Assembly (NCBI RefSeq): GCF_003441595.1
Contig: NZ_CP031848.1
Location: 3,162,001 to 3,226,000 of the forward strand
Direction: 5' to 3'
Length of the DNA: 64,000 nucleotides
Source of the DNA: Marinobacter sp. Arc7-DN-1
Lineage (GTDB): Bacteria; Pseudomonadota; Gammaproteobacteria; Pseudomonadales; Oleiphilaceae
How positions within the stretch are numbered: position 1 is the first letter of the stretch; each line of letters begins with the position of its first letter. Under the pieces are notes generated by a model that worked only from the letters and a program-made list of their open reading frames with translations, searched no databases and was not told the DNA's origin. Positions 28,054 through 36,956 of the stretch are shown piece by piece. The position numbers and the translations under genes are program-made.

Positions 28054-29132
28054 CGTTCTCCACTAGCGTCAGCCGGCGCCTGGTCGGCTGTTCCTGGCGG
28101 TGCGAGATGCCTGGCGCGGTACTCCGCCGGGGACGTGCCGGTCCAGCGTTTGAATGCCCGACTGAAAGCACTGAGTTCGGAGAATCCGAGTAAAAAGGCA
28201 ATTTCGCCGAGGGCGTAGTGGTCGGCGGCAACATAGCGCAGGGCCTTGTCCTGGCGAACCTGCTCCACCAGACCATGGAAACTGAGTCCTTCCTTTTTCA
28301 GTTTACGGTACAGGGTCTGGCGGCTCATGTGGCACTGCCGGGCCAGGGTATCGGCGTCGATTTTTTCGGTTGCCATCTGCCTTGAAATCAAACGGCGAAT
28401 CCTGCGGCCGAATGAGCGGCGGGTCTGCAGCCTGGCCAGGAGTGAGTTGACCTGTTTCAGCACGGCCGAATAGACATAAGGATTTCGGCGCGGAATCGGG
28501 TGCCCCAGATGTCGGCTGCTGAAGGCCAGCCGGGTTATGCCACAGTCAAACCGGACCGGGCCGCCCAGAAGCTTCTCGTACTCATCGGCGTAAGCGGGGG
28601 CAAGGTGGGCGATTTCCGCCCAGTCGGCACGAATGCCCGGATGGATGAAGTGCCGGGTCCGGGTGATGGCGGCGGCCAGTGTCCGGTCCATATCCTGCCG
28701 GCAATAATGCTCGGCCATGTCCGGTTGCCAGCACAGGATGGCCTGGTCTCCGGCCTGCTCAAAGCTCAGCAATACCGACTCATTGATCAGCCGGTGCAGG
28801 CGCACGTATTGGGTAACCGCTTCTCCCAGGGTGTCGCAATTGAAAAACACATGCCCCACCAGCCCCATCCGTTCCGGATCCACCATCTGGCCGGCATGTA
28901 GCCCGACTCCCGGGTCGCCTGTTACCTGTTCGGCATGTTCCCACAGGCGGTAATGAGCATCGGCCGGTACCCGCCGGTCCGGATCCCTGAGTTCCGACAT
29001 GGCCAGACCGGTGAGCTGCTCAACACGGGACGGGTTCAGCACGCCCTGGCGCTCAAGGTAGTGCACCAGTGCGAGGGTGCTGGACGCCGCAACCAGCGGT
29101 GCGCTAGCGGTGTCTGGCTGAGCTGATGTCAC
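28050..29132 (-). CDS. AraC-family regulator with arabinose-binding-like N-domain
   Basis: A 360-residue regulator. The N-terminal domain (about 15-190, LVHYLERQGVLNPSRVEQLTG) is of the type found in pseudomonad regulators such as OruR and ArgR-like AraC proteins. The C-terminal 100 residues hold two helix-turn-helix units (QMATEKIDADTLARQCHMS; FLLGFSELSAFSRAFKRWTG). I take the GTG at 29132; a TTG at 29207 would add 25 residues running into the promoter. It is divergent from the 30-codon ORF at 29282 and coupled to the cardiolipin synthase gene. Confidence 0.86.
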   Translation of the reverse strand: MTSAQPDTASAPLVAASSTLALVHYLERQGVLNPSRVEQLTGLAMSELRDPDRRVPADAHYRLWEHAEQVTGDPGVGLHAGQMVDPERMGLVGHVFFNCDTLGEAVTQYVRLHRLINESVLLSFEQAGDQAILCWQPDMAEHYCRQDMDRTLAAAITRTRHFIHPGIRADWAEIAHLAPAYADEYEKLLGGPVRFDCGITRLAFSSRHLGHPIPRRNPYVYSAVLKQVNSLLARLQTRRSFGRRIRRLISRQMATEKIDADTLARQCHMSRQTLYRKLKKEGLSFHGLVEQVRQDKALRYVAADHYALGEIAFLLGFSELSAFSRAFKRWTGTSPAEYRARHLAPPGTADQAPADASGER

Positions 29133-29281
29133 ATTGTCCGGCCTGATAGTTAACAACCCGTCATGATTGCTGATACAAAATGTCAAGTGTCTGCAACCGC
29201 CTGTCAACAGTTACTCCTGTGCTTAACGATAGCATTAACCTGACAGGTTGAAGCAATGGAAAGACAATCAGGAGGTGTATT

Positions 29282-29374
29282 ATGGAACAGCAGATCTTCG
29301 TACCCCATACCGAGGTTGAGCGCAAAAACGTGATTGAGCTCGCCGAGTACCTGAACAGCATCTTTTACTGCTGA
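29282..29374 (+). CDS. 30-residue peptide ORF with near-perfect ribosome site
   Basis: The ATG at 29282 follows AGGAGGTG by 4-6 bases, the best ribosome site in this part of the window. The 30-residue product starts MEQQIFVPHTEVERKN, has an amphipathic helical middle and ends NSIFYC. A terminator follows 31 bases after the stop, so this is a complete small transcription unit. It is divergent from the AraC-type regulator across 149 bases. I do not recognise it. It could be a signalling or regulatory peptide, a membrane-associated microprotein, or a leader peptide whose downstream gene is insulated by the terminator. Confidence 0.6.
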   Translation: MEQQIFVPHTEVERKNVIELAEYLNSIFYC

Positions 29375-29404
29375 TCTTTCAGGCGTATTGTCTATGACCT
29401 TGAT

Positions 29405-29428
29405 GTCGGGCTTTGCCCGGCTTTTTTT
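29405..29428 (+). terminator. Rho-independent terminator after the 30-codon ORF
   Basis: A 7-pair stem, GTCGGGC and GCCCGGC (one G-T wobble), with a TTT loop is followed by seven T. It ends the small transcript and separates it from the hydrolase at 29531. Confidence 0.85.
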
Positions 29429-29530
29429 CGTCTTCAGAAAATGACCGCCAATACCGGCACTTGCTCGCGAGACTGGCAGTGGTAATGTATTCGTTTTGAG
29501 AATGCAGACCTATCCGGAGACTGACTGCCC

Positions 29531-30328
29531 ATGAGTGTTGCGCTGAATCACCGCATTACCGGCGAAGGCCCGCCCCTGATCCTGTTACACGGCTTGTTCG
29601 GATCCCTGGAAAACCTTGGTGGTATCGCCCGGCGCCTTGAGGATCAGTGGCAGGTCCACGCACTGGACGAGCGCAATCATGGTGGCTCTCCTCACACTGA
29701 AGCCATGGATTATCCGACGATGGCTGAGGACGTGATTGCCTATATGGACGCTCAGGGGATCGCAAAGGCCAGCCTTCTGGGCCACTCCATGGGCGGCAAG
29801 GTAGCGATGCAGATTGCCCTTCAGGCGCCGGAACGGGTGGATAAACTGATCGTGGCCGATATTGCGCCAATCAGCTACAAGCCCCACCACGACGCCATCC
29901 TGGAGGGCCTGAATGGCATCGACCTGAACGGTGTGCGATCCCGTCAGGACGCAGACAAGCTGATGGCCGGGTTTGTTGACATCCCGGGCGTCCGGCAATT
30001 CCTGTTGAAAAACCTTGAGCGTATCCCCCGGGAACAGCAGGAAGAGGGGGGGGCGATGTTTCGCTGGCGCCTGAACCTTCCTGTCATTGACGCCTGCTAC
30101 GAGAACCTCGCCAGGGCACCGGAGGGCGAGGGGCCGTTCACCGGCCCGGTGCTGTTTCTCAAGGGTGCGGATTCCGCCTACATCCAGGAAAAGCACCGGG
30201 ACGATATCCAACGCCTGTTCCCCCAGGCTCAGTTGCGGATTATTCAGGACACCGGTCACTGGCTGCACGCCGAAAAAGCCGATACCTTCGCGGCGTTGTG
30301 CGTCCGTTTCCTCAGCGCCGATAGCTGA
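29531..30328 (+). CDS. Alpha/beta hydrolase, YbfF-type esterase
   Basis: A 265-residue cytoplasmic hydrolase. The oxyanion region LLHGLFGS, DERNHGGS, the nucleophile elbow GHSMGG (Ser near 86) and the catalytic His in DTGHWLHAEKAD are all present. The YbfF family hydrolyses short acyl esters and thioesters in vitro; the physiological substrate is unsettled. GGAG lies upstream of the ATG. It precedes an SMP-30-like gene by 101 bases. Confidence 0.9.
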   Translation: MSVALNHRITGEGPPLILLHGLFGSLENLGGIARRLEDQWQVHALDERNHGGSPHTEAMDYPTMAEDVIAYMDAQGIAKASLLGHSMGGKVAMQIALQAPERVDKLIVADIAPISYKPHHDAILEGLNGIDLNGVRSRQDADKLMAGFVDIPGVRQFLLKNLERIPREQQEEGGAMFRWRLNLPVIDACYENLARAPEGEGPFTGPVLFLKGADSAYIQEKHRDDIQRLFPQAQLRIIQDTGHWLHAEKADTFAALCVRFLSADS

Positions 30329-30429
30329 GCGGCTTCGAAGACCGGCATTTTCATGCTCACCGGCCTGTCTGCTAAGGTTAGGCAATCGCTGATATACGGA
30401 ATGTACATAACAACAGGCGGGCAGAGTGT

Positions 30430-31515
30430 ATGAAATGGCTGATGGTGGGGTTGCTGGTTGTTTTCCTGCTGCTTGGCAGTTTCCTGCTGACGCCCTCACC
30501 CGTTGACAGCAAGGCCTGGGACCCTCCCGCTCCGCCGCCCCTGACCGGGCTGTTGGCACCGAACGAGCGTTTGCGGCTTGCCGATCTGTTGGCCCGGGGC
30601 CAGGTTTACGGCCCGGAAGACACCACCATTGGCCCGGATGGCGTGCTTTACACAGGAACCCAGGATGGGTATATCGTGCGGGTGTTCCCGGATGGCCGGG
30701 TGGAAAACTGGCTGTCCACCGGTGGCCGGCCTCTGGGCATGGTGTTTGACCACCAGGGCAATCTGATCGTGGCGGATGCCTGGAAAGGCCTGCTATCCAT
30801 TAGCCCCGATGGTGAGATTACGGTGCTGGCCCGGGAAGCGGAAGGCACACCGTTCCGGTTCACGGACGATGTCGATATTGCCGATGACGGACGTATCTAC
30901 TTCACCGATGCCAGTTCCCGCTTTGAACAGCCGGACTACCGGCTGGATCTGCTTGAAATGCGGCCCCACGGCCGTCTGCTTCGTTACTCCCGGAAGACCG
31001 GCAAGGCCGAGGTTCTGCTGGGTAACCTGCACTTTGCCAATGGTGTCGCGGTATCTCCCGACGGCGATTCCGTGCTGGTTAATGAAACCTGGAAATACCG
31101 GATCCTGCGTTACTGGATCCGCGGCCCCAGGGCGGGACAGGCGGAAGTGTTTGCCGACAATCTGCCGGGCTTCCCCGACAATCTGGCGGTGGATGATGAG
31201 GGCCGCTACTGGGTCGCGTTTCCGACCCTGCGCAATCCCCAGGTGGACACCATGCATCGGCACCCCTGGCTCAAGGATCTGGTGGCCAAGCTGCCGGACA
31301 GTCTGAAGCCGGCGCCCCAGGAGTATGGTCTGGTGATAGCCTTTGACCGAAAAGGGCAGGTCATTACCAGCCTCCACGACACCCGGGGCACGCATCTTCA
31401 GGAGATCACATCAGTGAACCCCCAGGATGATTACCTGTACCTCGGGTCACTTCACAACGATCGCATTGGCCGGCTGGCGTTTCAGGCCATTCCGGGCCTC
31501 GGAGATAACCAATAA
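30430..31515 (+). CDS. SMP-30/strictosidine synthase-like beta-propeller protein
   Basis: A 361-residue protein with an N-terminal hydrophobic anchor or signal (about 3-22). The rest is a six-bladed propeller: GPEDTTIGPDGVLYTG, FTDDVDIADDGRIYFTDASS, FANGVAVSPDGDSVLVNET and FPDNLAVDDEGRYWVAF are blade repeats with calcium-type acidic residues. Members act as lactonases or esterases on small molecules. Its TAA overlaps the ATG of the truncated thioesterase fragment (TAATG). Confidence 0.87.
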   Translation: MKWLMVGLLVVFLLLGSFLLTPSPVDSKAWDPPAPPPLTGLLAPNERLRLADLLARGQVYGPEDTTIGPDGVLYTGTQDGYIVRVFPDGRVENWLSTGGRPLGMVFDHQGNLIVADAWKGLLSISPDGEITVLAREAEGTPFRFTDDVDIADDGRIYFTDASSRFEQPDYRLDLLEMRPHGRLLRYSRKTGKAEVLLGNLHFANGVAVSPDGDSVLVNETWKYRILRYWIRGPRAGQAEVFADNLPGFPDNLAVDDEGRYWVAFPTLRNPQVDTMHRHPWLKDLVAKLPDSLKPAPQEYGLVIAFDRKGQVITSLHDTRGTHLQEITSVNPQDDYLYLGSLHNDRIGRLAFQAIPGLGDNQ

Positions 31516-31676
31516 TGCCTTACCAAGACATTGCCTGGGACCTGCCGGATCCGTTCACCATCGAGATCACCGTGCGGGGCACCAAAAGAGTTTGCCGGGA
31601 TTCTCAGACCTGCTGTTGTTGCAGGCGGCAAGGGGCTGTAGGTTTCCTGAGCCCTTTTGTGCTTAACTTCTGCTAG
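31515..31676 (+). pseudogene. Truncated acyl-CoA thioesterase remnant
   Basis: The 53-codon frame begins MPYQDIAWDLPDPFTIEIT, the style of the N-terminus of 4HBT hot-dog acyl-CoA thioesterases. After about 22 residues it turns into a cysteine/arginine-rich sequence that resembles nothing, so the catalytic part has been deleted. It is coupled to the upstream propeller gene through TAATG, the arrangement of a once-intact operon. Assigned from the short N-terminal match alone; blastp of the first 25 residues would test it. Confidence 0.5.
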
Positions 31677-31722
31677 TCTGAAGCAAAGCCAACCCCGTTT
31701 AACCTGTTGTCCGGAGATCCTC

Positions 31723-32706
31723 ATGGAAACGACTGCTGATCAGAATACTGAATCCAAGATGCGCCATGTGGTCTACGATCGCTTTGGTGCACGCGATGTG
31801 CTGCAGGTGGCTCAATCCGACGTGCCGGCGCCCGCGGCGGGGCAGGTGCTGGTCAGGGTGCATGGTGCGGGCCTTAATCCCATCGATTGGAAAACCCGTA
31901 AGGGCCTGGGCTTTGCGGCCCGGCAGATCGAAAATTCCCTGCCCTGGACACCGGGATACGATGTCGCTGGCGAGGTAGTGGCTGTTGGCGATGCTGTCAC
32001 TACGCTGGCCCCGGGCGACCGGGTGATGGGTATGGTCGGCTTTCCCGCCGGAGGTGGCGGCTACTCGGAATACGCGTTGGCGGCGGCGGATGAACTGGCT
32101 ATCGTACCGGAGGAGCTGGATCTGGTGTCTGCCGGCGCTTTGCCACTGGCGGCGCTGACTGCCTGGCAGGCCCTGTTTGAGGTCGCCAAGCTGGACTCGG
32201 GCCAGAAAATCCTGATCCACGCGGGCGCCGGTGGTGTTGGGCATTTTGCGGTGCAGTTTGCGCTGGAACGGGGGGCTCATGTGATTGCCACGGCCTCTGC
32301 CGGCAACCGGGACTTTCTGGCGGAACTTGGGGTCCATGAAGTGATCGATTACCGCACCACGGATATTGCTGAGGAATGCTATGGCCTGGATGTGGTACTG
32401 GATCTGGTTGGTGGCGACACCGGCAAGCGTTCACTGCACACCCTCGGCGAACATGGTGTTCTGGTGACAATTCCGACTGTCACCGCCGATGAGATCATCA
32501 GCGCAGCTGAAGAGCTGGGCTTACGTGCCCACGGCATGACCGTCCGCCCGGATGTTTTTCACCTGGACGAGATTGCCGAACTGATCGAAGATGGCGACGT
32601 GAAGGTGCACATTGACAAGGCTTTCCCGCTGGAAGAGGTCGCGCAGGCCCACGAGCTTCTGGAAGGTGGGCACGTGCGTGGTAAGTTGGTGCTGGACTGC
32701 CGCTGA
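31723..32706 (+). CDS. Zinc-free medium-chain reductase (quinone oxidoreductase type)
   Basis: A 327-residue NADPH-dependent oxidoreductase. The ATG at 31723 has CGGAG 7 bases upstream. GroES-like N-domain (HGAGLNPIDWKTRKG, PGYDVAGEVVAVG) and Rossmann motif (IHAGAGGVGHFAVQ, about 160-175) are clear, while the cysteine ligands for catalytic zinc are missing, as in the QOR/zeta-crystallin group. The substrate is probably a quinone or an enone. Convergent with the antiporter gene, 9 bases apart. Confidence 0.9.
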   Translation: METTADQNTESKMRHVVYDRFGARDVLQVAQSDVPAPAAGQVLVRVHGAGLNPIDWKTRKGLGFAARQIENSLPWTPGYDVAGEVVAVGDAVTTLAPGDRVMGMVGFPAGGGGYSEYALAAADELAIVPEELDLVSAGALPLAALTAWQALFEVAKLDSGQKILIHAGAGGVGHFAVQFALERGAHVIATASAGNRDFLAELGVHEVIDYRTTDIAEECYGLDVVLDLVGGDTGKRSLHTLGEHGVLVTIPTVTADEIISAAEELGLRAHGMTVRPDVFHLDEIAELIEDGDVKVHIDKAFPLEEVAQAHELLEGGHVRGKLVLDCR

Positions 32707-32715
32707 GGCGCTTCC

Positions 32716-34590
32716 TCAGCCGTCCGTTGAAGGCTCTTTACTGGCTGAAGGCTCCTTGCCGGTTTCTTCCCCGCCATCTTTCTCCTTGCGTTCTTTTCTT
32801 GGCTGCGGGGGCACCAGGCTGATCAGGATCCAGTCGTCATCCGGTTTCAGGTCTTCCATACTGCAAACCGGGGCGACGTGTTCCTTGCTGTCGAAGGTGA
32901 ACAGTACCAGGGCCTGGTTCTGGTACTTCTTCAGGAAATCCTCGTAGCCGAACGATTCGCTCAGCTGGGTGGTCTTTATGGTGTAGCCCTGGCTCACCAG
33001 GCTGGCCAGTTTAGCGTAGCTGACGCCGTCAAAGAGTCCCCGTGTCATCTGGATCTTTTCGGCGGTCTGGTGCCGGGCCTTCTGGTCCTGATCACCCTCG
33101 GCAAGGCTGTATACACATTTGTTTCCAAACCAGTCAAGGAAGTGGTAGATGGCCAGGGAGTTCATGTGCTTGTAGGGGGAAATCACCAGAAGCTTGCCAA
33201 TTCCAGTCAGGTCCAGGTGTGTGGAGGCGTGTTCTGAAACCGGGTTGCCGAAGTAAGCCTGAAGGTTTTCCATGCGTGCCTGGCGAACGTTTTCCCAGTT
33301 GGTGTCTGCCAGGGTCACCGGTACCTCATATTTTTTCAGAGCCTTTGCTATCATCCGGGCCACCGGATTGGCTCCGAGAATCAGGAAGCCGTATTCTGCC
33401 GGCTCAGCGACCTTCAGCAGTCGAGCCACCGGCCTTGCTGTCATGCTTTGCAGGGTGACAGTGGCAATAATCAGTATGAATATCAGCGGCACCAGAGCGC
33501 CGGCGCTCTCATAGCCGAGCTTCTGAAGCTGGAAGGCAAACAGGGCAGAAACCGCCGCAGCAACAATGCCCCGGGGGGCAATCCAGCTGAGGAAAAGCTT
33601 CTCCCGCCAGTTCAGGTTGGTGCCGATGGCCGAAAGGAAGATGCTCAGGGGGCGGGCGACCAGCATCAGTAGCGCCAGCACTACCACCAGGCCCCAGCCG
33701 AGCTCGGCGATGGCGGAAAACTCCACCCGTGCCGCCAGAATGATGAACAATGCCGAGATCAGCAGAACACTGAGGGATTCCTTGAATTCGAGGATACTGT
33801 CAATTGGCACCTGCTTCATATTGGCCATCCAGATGCCCATTACGGTCACCGTCAGCAGACCGGACTCGTGGGCCAGTTCGTTGGAAATGGCATACACGCC
33901 GAGCATGAAGGTCAGGGTGCCGGCATTATGAAGGTATTGGGGGATCCAGTGCTTGCGCAGTACCATGCCATTGAGGTGGCCGGCTACGGCGCCAATCAGG
34001 AAGCCCACCGCCAGGGTCTTGCCGAAAATGTACAGGGAGTGCCCGAACACATTGCCCTGGCCCCAGGAAACAATACCCTCGAACACCAGAACCGCGAGCA
34101 GGGCGCCGACGGGGTCAATAATGATGCCTTCCCAGCGCAGGATGTTGGCCAGCTTTGAATCCGGCCGCACGGATCGTAGTAAGGGGGCGATCACGGTGGG
34201 ACCGGTGACAATTGAAATGGCGCCAAAAAGCAGCGCTACGGCCCAGGAAACATCGAGTACCCAGCGTGCTGCCAGCGTGCCGATGATGCAAGTGACAATG
34301 GAGCCCACCGGAATCAGGTTGCGGACCATCTTGCCGTGGCCGCGTATTTCCGCAAAGCGCAGGGTCAGGCTGCCTTCAAACAGAATAATGGCGACGGCCA
34401 GTGAAATAACCGGAAACAGCAGATCGCCGAACACGGCCTCGGGTACCAGGAACCCCAGTACCGGCCCCGCAGCGATGCCGCCCGCCAGAAGGAAAACAAT
34501 GGCCGGCATGCGGACACGCCACGCGAGCCACTGGCAGAACAGTGAGAGAACGCCAATGCTGGCAAGAAGCAGGACAGTGCTGACAGGCAT
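32716..34590 (-). CDS. Cation/proton antiporter with TrkA-N domain
   Basis: A 624-residue membrane protein. About a dozen hydrophobic helices occupy residues 5-385, with motifs usual for CPA-type exchangers (LLAGGIAAGPVLGF, FEGSLTLRF, TVMGIWMANM). A cytoplasmic nucleotide-binding TrkA-N (RCK) domain follows (about 395-510, LILGANPVARMIAKAL), then a tail ending in a Lys/Glu-rich segment. It is likely to exchange Na+ or K+ for protons under control of a nucleotide; the ion cannot be told from sequence. It starts 21 bases after tcdA. Confidence 0.87.
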   Translation of the reverse strand: MPVSTVLLLASIGVLSLFCQWLAWRVRMPAIVFLLAGGIAAGPVLGFLVPEAVFGDLLFPVISLAVAIILFEGSLTLRFAEIRGHGKMVRNLIPVGSIVTCIIGTLAARWVLDVSWAVALLFGAISIVTGPTVIAPLLRSVRPDSKLANILRWEGIIIDPVGALLAVLVFEGIVSWGQGNVFGHSLYIFGKTLAVGFLIGAVAGHLNGMVLRKHWIPQYLHNAGTLTFMLGVYAISNELAHESGLLTVTVMGIWMANMKQVPIDSILEFKESLSVLLISALFIILAARVEFSAIAELGWGLVVVLALLMLVARPLSIFLSAIGTNLNWREKLFLSWIAPRGIVAAAVSALFAFQLQKLGYESAGALVPLIFILIIATVTLQSMTARPVARLLKVAEPAEYGFLILGANPVARMIAKALKKYEVPVTLADTNWENVRQARMENLQAYFGNPVSEHASTHLDLTGIGKLLVISPYKHMNSLAIYHFLDWFGNKCVYSLAEGDQDQKARHQTAEKIQMTRGLFDGVSYAKLASLVSQGYTIKTTQLSESFGYEDFLKKYQNQALVLFTFDSKEHVAPVCSMEDLKPDDDWILISLVPPQPRKERKEKDGGEETGKEPSASKEPSTDG

Positions 34591-34611
34591 ACTGGTTTCA
34601 GGTCCGTTGAG

Positions 34612-35403
34612 TTATTGGTTGGCGCGTCGAGCAATGCGGTTCAGCAGCCGGGACGCTGCAAAGAATCCGAAGCTGGCAGTCACCGGGCTGGCGGCGCCAA
34701 AACCGGAGGCGCAGTCGAGCCGGACCGGGCCATCAGTGGCGGGCTTATGCAGGCAGACTTCCCCGTCTCCGGCAGGATACGTCAGCTGCTCGAGGGAGTA
34801 TACGGCCTCAATGCCAAAGCGCCGTTTCGGGTTACGGGAAAAGCCGTATTCCCGGCGCAGCAGGTTGCGCACCTTGGCCAACAACGGATCCTGAGTGGTT
34901 TTGCTCAGATCGGCTACCTGAATCTGCGTCGGGTCGATCTGTCCGCCGGCACCGCCGGCGCAGATCAGCGGGATTTTCCGGCGCTGGCAGTGGGCAATCA
35001 GGGCCGCCTTGGCCTTGACGCTGTCGATGGCATCGACCACGCCGGTCATGTCGGCCATGATCAGCTCACCGACGTTTTTGGTGGTCAGGAAACCGAAGTG
35101 CACACGGATGTCTGCTTGAGGATTGATCGCCCGCAGCCGATCAGCCATGGCATCGGTTTTGGTGCGCCCGTACTGGCCCTCCAGGGCATGGAGCTGGCGG
35201 TTGGTGTTGGAGACACAGACATCGTCCATGTCGATCAGGGTAATGGTGCCAATGCCACTGCGGGCCAGGGCCTCGGCGGCCCAGGAGCCGACGCCGCCGA
35301 GTCCGATCACGGCAATGTGGGCGTGGCGAAAGGCCTCCAGGGCGCGGCGCCCGTGCAATCGTTCAATGCCGCCAAAGCGGAAAGCGTAATCGTCGGCGTT
35401 CAT
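34612..35403 (-). CDS. tcdA: tRNA threonylcarbamoyladenosine dehydratase
   Basis: A 263-residue E1-like enzyme (CsdL/YgdL) that cyclises t6A37 of tRNAs using ATP. The ATG at 35403 is preferred over one at 35454 because the protein should open near YAFRFGGIERLHG. The ATP-binding GLGGVGSWAAEAL, the DMDDVCVSNTNRQ motif and AIDSVKAKAALI are all typical. A terminator at 35493-35517 separates it from the sigma/anti-sigma pair upstream. Confidence 0.94.
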   Translation of the reverse strand: MNADDYAFRFGGIERLHGRRALEAFRHAHIAVIGLGGVGSWAAEALARSGIGTITLIDMDDVCVSNTNRQLHALEGQYGRTKTDAMADRLRAINPQADIRVHFGFLTTKNVGELIMADMTGVVDAIDSVKAKAALIAHCQRRKIPLICAGGAGGQIDPTQIQVADLSKTTQDPLLAKVRNLLRREYGFSRNPKRRFGIEAVYSLEQLTYPAGDGEVCLHKPATDGPVRLDCASGFGAASPVTASFGFFAASRLLNRIARRANQ

Positions 35404-35492
35404 GGTGTCCCCGTGCTGGTCCTGCTGGAAGCCGGACGGAATCAAAGAACGCAATTGTAACCCAGTGGTGGCGCAGACAAAAAAGCGACCAT

Positions 35493-35517
35493 AAAAAAGC
35501 CACGCGAAGCGTGGCTT
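35493..35517 (-). terminator. Rho-independent terminator after the sigma/ChrR pair
   Basis: On the minus strand a 9-pair stem, AAGCCACGC pairing with GCGTGGCTT across a 3-base loop, runs into six T. It lies 43 bases past the stop of the ChrR-like gene. Confidence 0.85.
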
Positions 35518-35559
35518 GCAATAACTACCCGGTCCGACCGGGAGCCGGGCAGGACTGGT

Positions 35560-36198
35560 TCAGCGGATAAACGGATTGAGCATCCGGGTAAAAGTGCCCG
35601 TAAGCTTGACTGGCGCGCTCAGCACAGACAAGGTAATGCAGTCTTCACAGCCAACCGCGACTGGCTTGTGCTCATCCTGATCGGTCAGTACCACGAAGTC
35701 CCACTGGTTGAACACCCCTTTCTGATCGGCAAAGGCGCCTTGCAGAACGATGGTCGTTTCCTCACCCCGGTGGGTGTGGGCCGGAGCCTTGCCGCCAGCC
35801 GCCAGCTTCTGCAGCACCACCTGGTCTTTCTGGCCAGGGAACCGATCGGTAATATCCAGCACGCTGACATCGCCCAGTTGCCGCTTCCAGGGCAGGCTGT
35901 TGAGGTCTTCGCCAAACAGCTTCTGAAGGGCGCCGATCCTTGGGGCCGGTGGCATTGCCGGTTGGTCAGCGGGTGCGCTGTCGATCCTGGCAAGTAGGCT
36001 GTCGAACATGCTTTCCGAGACGCTCACCTTCGGCTGTTGCTCCATCATCACAGCGCCAAGACTGTCCAGGGTGTCCACATGGCTGCGGCAATGCGAGCAC
36101 TTATCCAGGTGGAGTCGGATGCAAAGGGCATGGGGCTCGCTCAGGTTGCCTGCGCTGTACTCCATCAGGCTCAGGCTGTCGGGATGATGCCGTGTCAT
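35560..36198 (-). CDS. ChrR-type anti-sigma factor with cupin domain
   Basis: A 212-residue protein. The N-terminal zinc anti-sigma motif HLDKCSHC (H-x3-C-x2-C, near residue 30-37) binds the sigma factor; the C-terminal cupin (HTHRGEET near 140, then DEHKPVAVGCED) matches ChrR. In Rhodobacter ChrR releases sigma-E in response to singlet oxygen. Its ATG overlaps the sigma gene stop by four bases (ATGA), so the pair is translationally coupled. Confidence 0.92.
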   Translation of the reverse strand: MTRHHPDSLSLMEYSAGNLSEPHALCIRLHLDKCSHCRSHVDTLDSLGAVMMEQQPKVSVSESMFDSLLARIDSAPADQPAMPPAPRIGALQKLFGEDLNSLPWKRQLGDVSVLDITDRFPGQKDQVVLQKLAAGGKAPAHTHRGEETTIVLQGAFADQKGVFNQWDFVVLTDQDEHKPVAVGCEDCITLSVLSAPVKLTGTFTRMLNPFIR

Positions 36199-36842
36199 AC
36201 GTTCTGATCCTGCAAAATCACTTTCAGTTTGTTCAGTGCCAGGCGCACCCGGCTTTTCACGGTGCCAAGGGGAATGTTCAACTCATCGGCCACCATCTGG
36301 TGAGACTTGTTTTCCATGTAAACCTTGGCAATCACCGTAGTCTGTTCTTCCGGAAGATGACTCAGGGATTCGCGAATCCGCCGCTCCGACATCAAACGGT
36401 GCAGCGAGGTGACTGGCTCATTCTCGTTTTCGCCAGGGATTTGCCAGAGATCTTCGGTTTCAACCGGCATCTCGGCACTGGTGCGTTGCATCTTTCTCAA
36501 CATATCAATGCGCTGGTTCCGGGCAATAGTGAAGATCCATGTGGACGCAGCCGCTTTGCGCCAGTCATAGAGGCAAGAGCGCCTCCAGATAGACACAAAC
36601 ACTTCCTGAACCAGTTCTTCCGCGTGGCTTGCCAGACCATTGGCCATGGCGTAGTACTTGATCTGCGGACCGAAATGCTGGAAGAGCGCATGATAGGCCT
36701 CACGATCCTGGTCCTTGCCCACTTTCTGCAGCATCTGGCTCCAGGGGTCTTTACGCCCCTCGGAACTGGTTGGCTTCTGATCCAGTGTAGTCACCGGACG
36801 CTCCTTGACAGTCGCATGATTTGAGCTTGTTCTGGTCATCAT
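36195..36842 (-). CDS. ECF sigma factor of the RpoE/ChrR (ECF11) type
   Basis: A 215-residue sigma factor with region 2 (HAEELVQEVFVSIWRR, STWIFTIARNQRIDMLRK) and region 4 (LPEEQTTVIAKVYMENKSHQMVADELNIPLGTVKSRVRLAL). Paired with a ChrR-like anti-sigma factor, it should direct the response to singlet oxygen or organic peroxide. Start uncertain: ATGs at 36842 and 36839 lie after GGATGAG; a GTG at 36851 is possible. A promoter matching the family's consensus lies just upstream. Confidence 0.91.
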   Translation of the reverse strand: MMTRTSSNHATVKERPVTTLDQKPTSSEGRKDPWSQMLQKVGKDQDREAYHALFQHFGPQIKYYAMANGLASHAEELVQEVFVSIWRRSCLYDWRKAAASTWIFTIARNQRIDMLRKMQRTSAEMPVETEDLWQIPGENENEPVTSLHRLMSERRIRESLSHLPEEQTTVIAKVYMENKSHQMVADELNIPLGTVKSRVRLALNKLKVILQDQNV

Positions 36843-36875
36843 TCTATGCACTCATCCCGGGTTTGTCAGTCTGAG

Positions 36876-36905
36876 TGTTTACGGGCCGTTTTGTCCTGTG
36901 GATCT
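36876..36905 (-). promoter_or_regulatory. Candidate ECF11 promoter of the sigma/chrR operon
   Basis: On the minus strand AGATCC is followed after exactly 18 bases by TAAACA. The Rhodobacter RpoE consensus is about TGATCC-N18-TAAGA, so five of six -35 bases and the TAA core agree. It lies 34 bases before the sigma start, giving a short leader. This suggests autoregulation; chance similarity is possible. Confidence 0.5.
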
Positions 36906-36956
36906 GTGAATCCGCAAAACCACCGACCGAGACCTGAAGACGGCCAGCCGTTTTAA

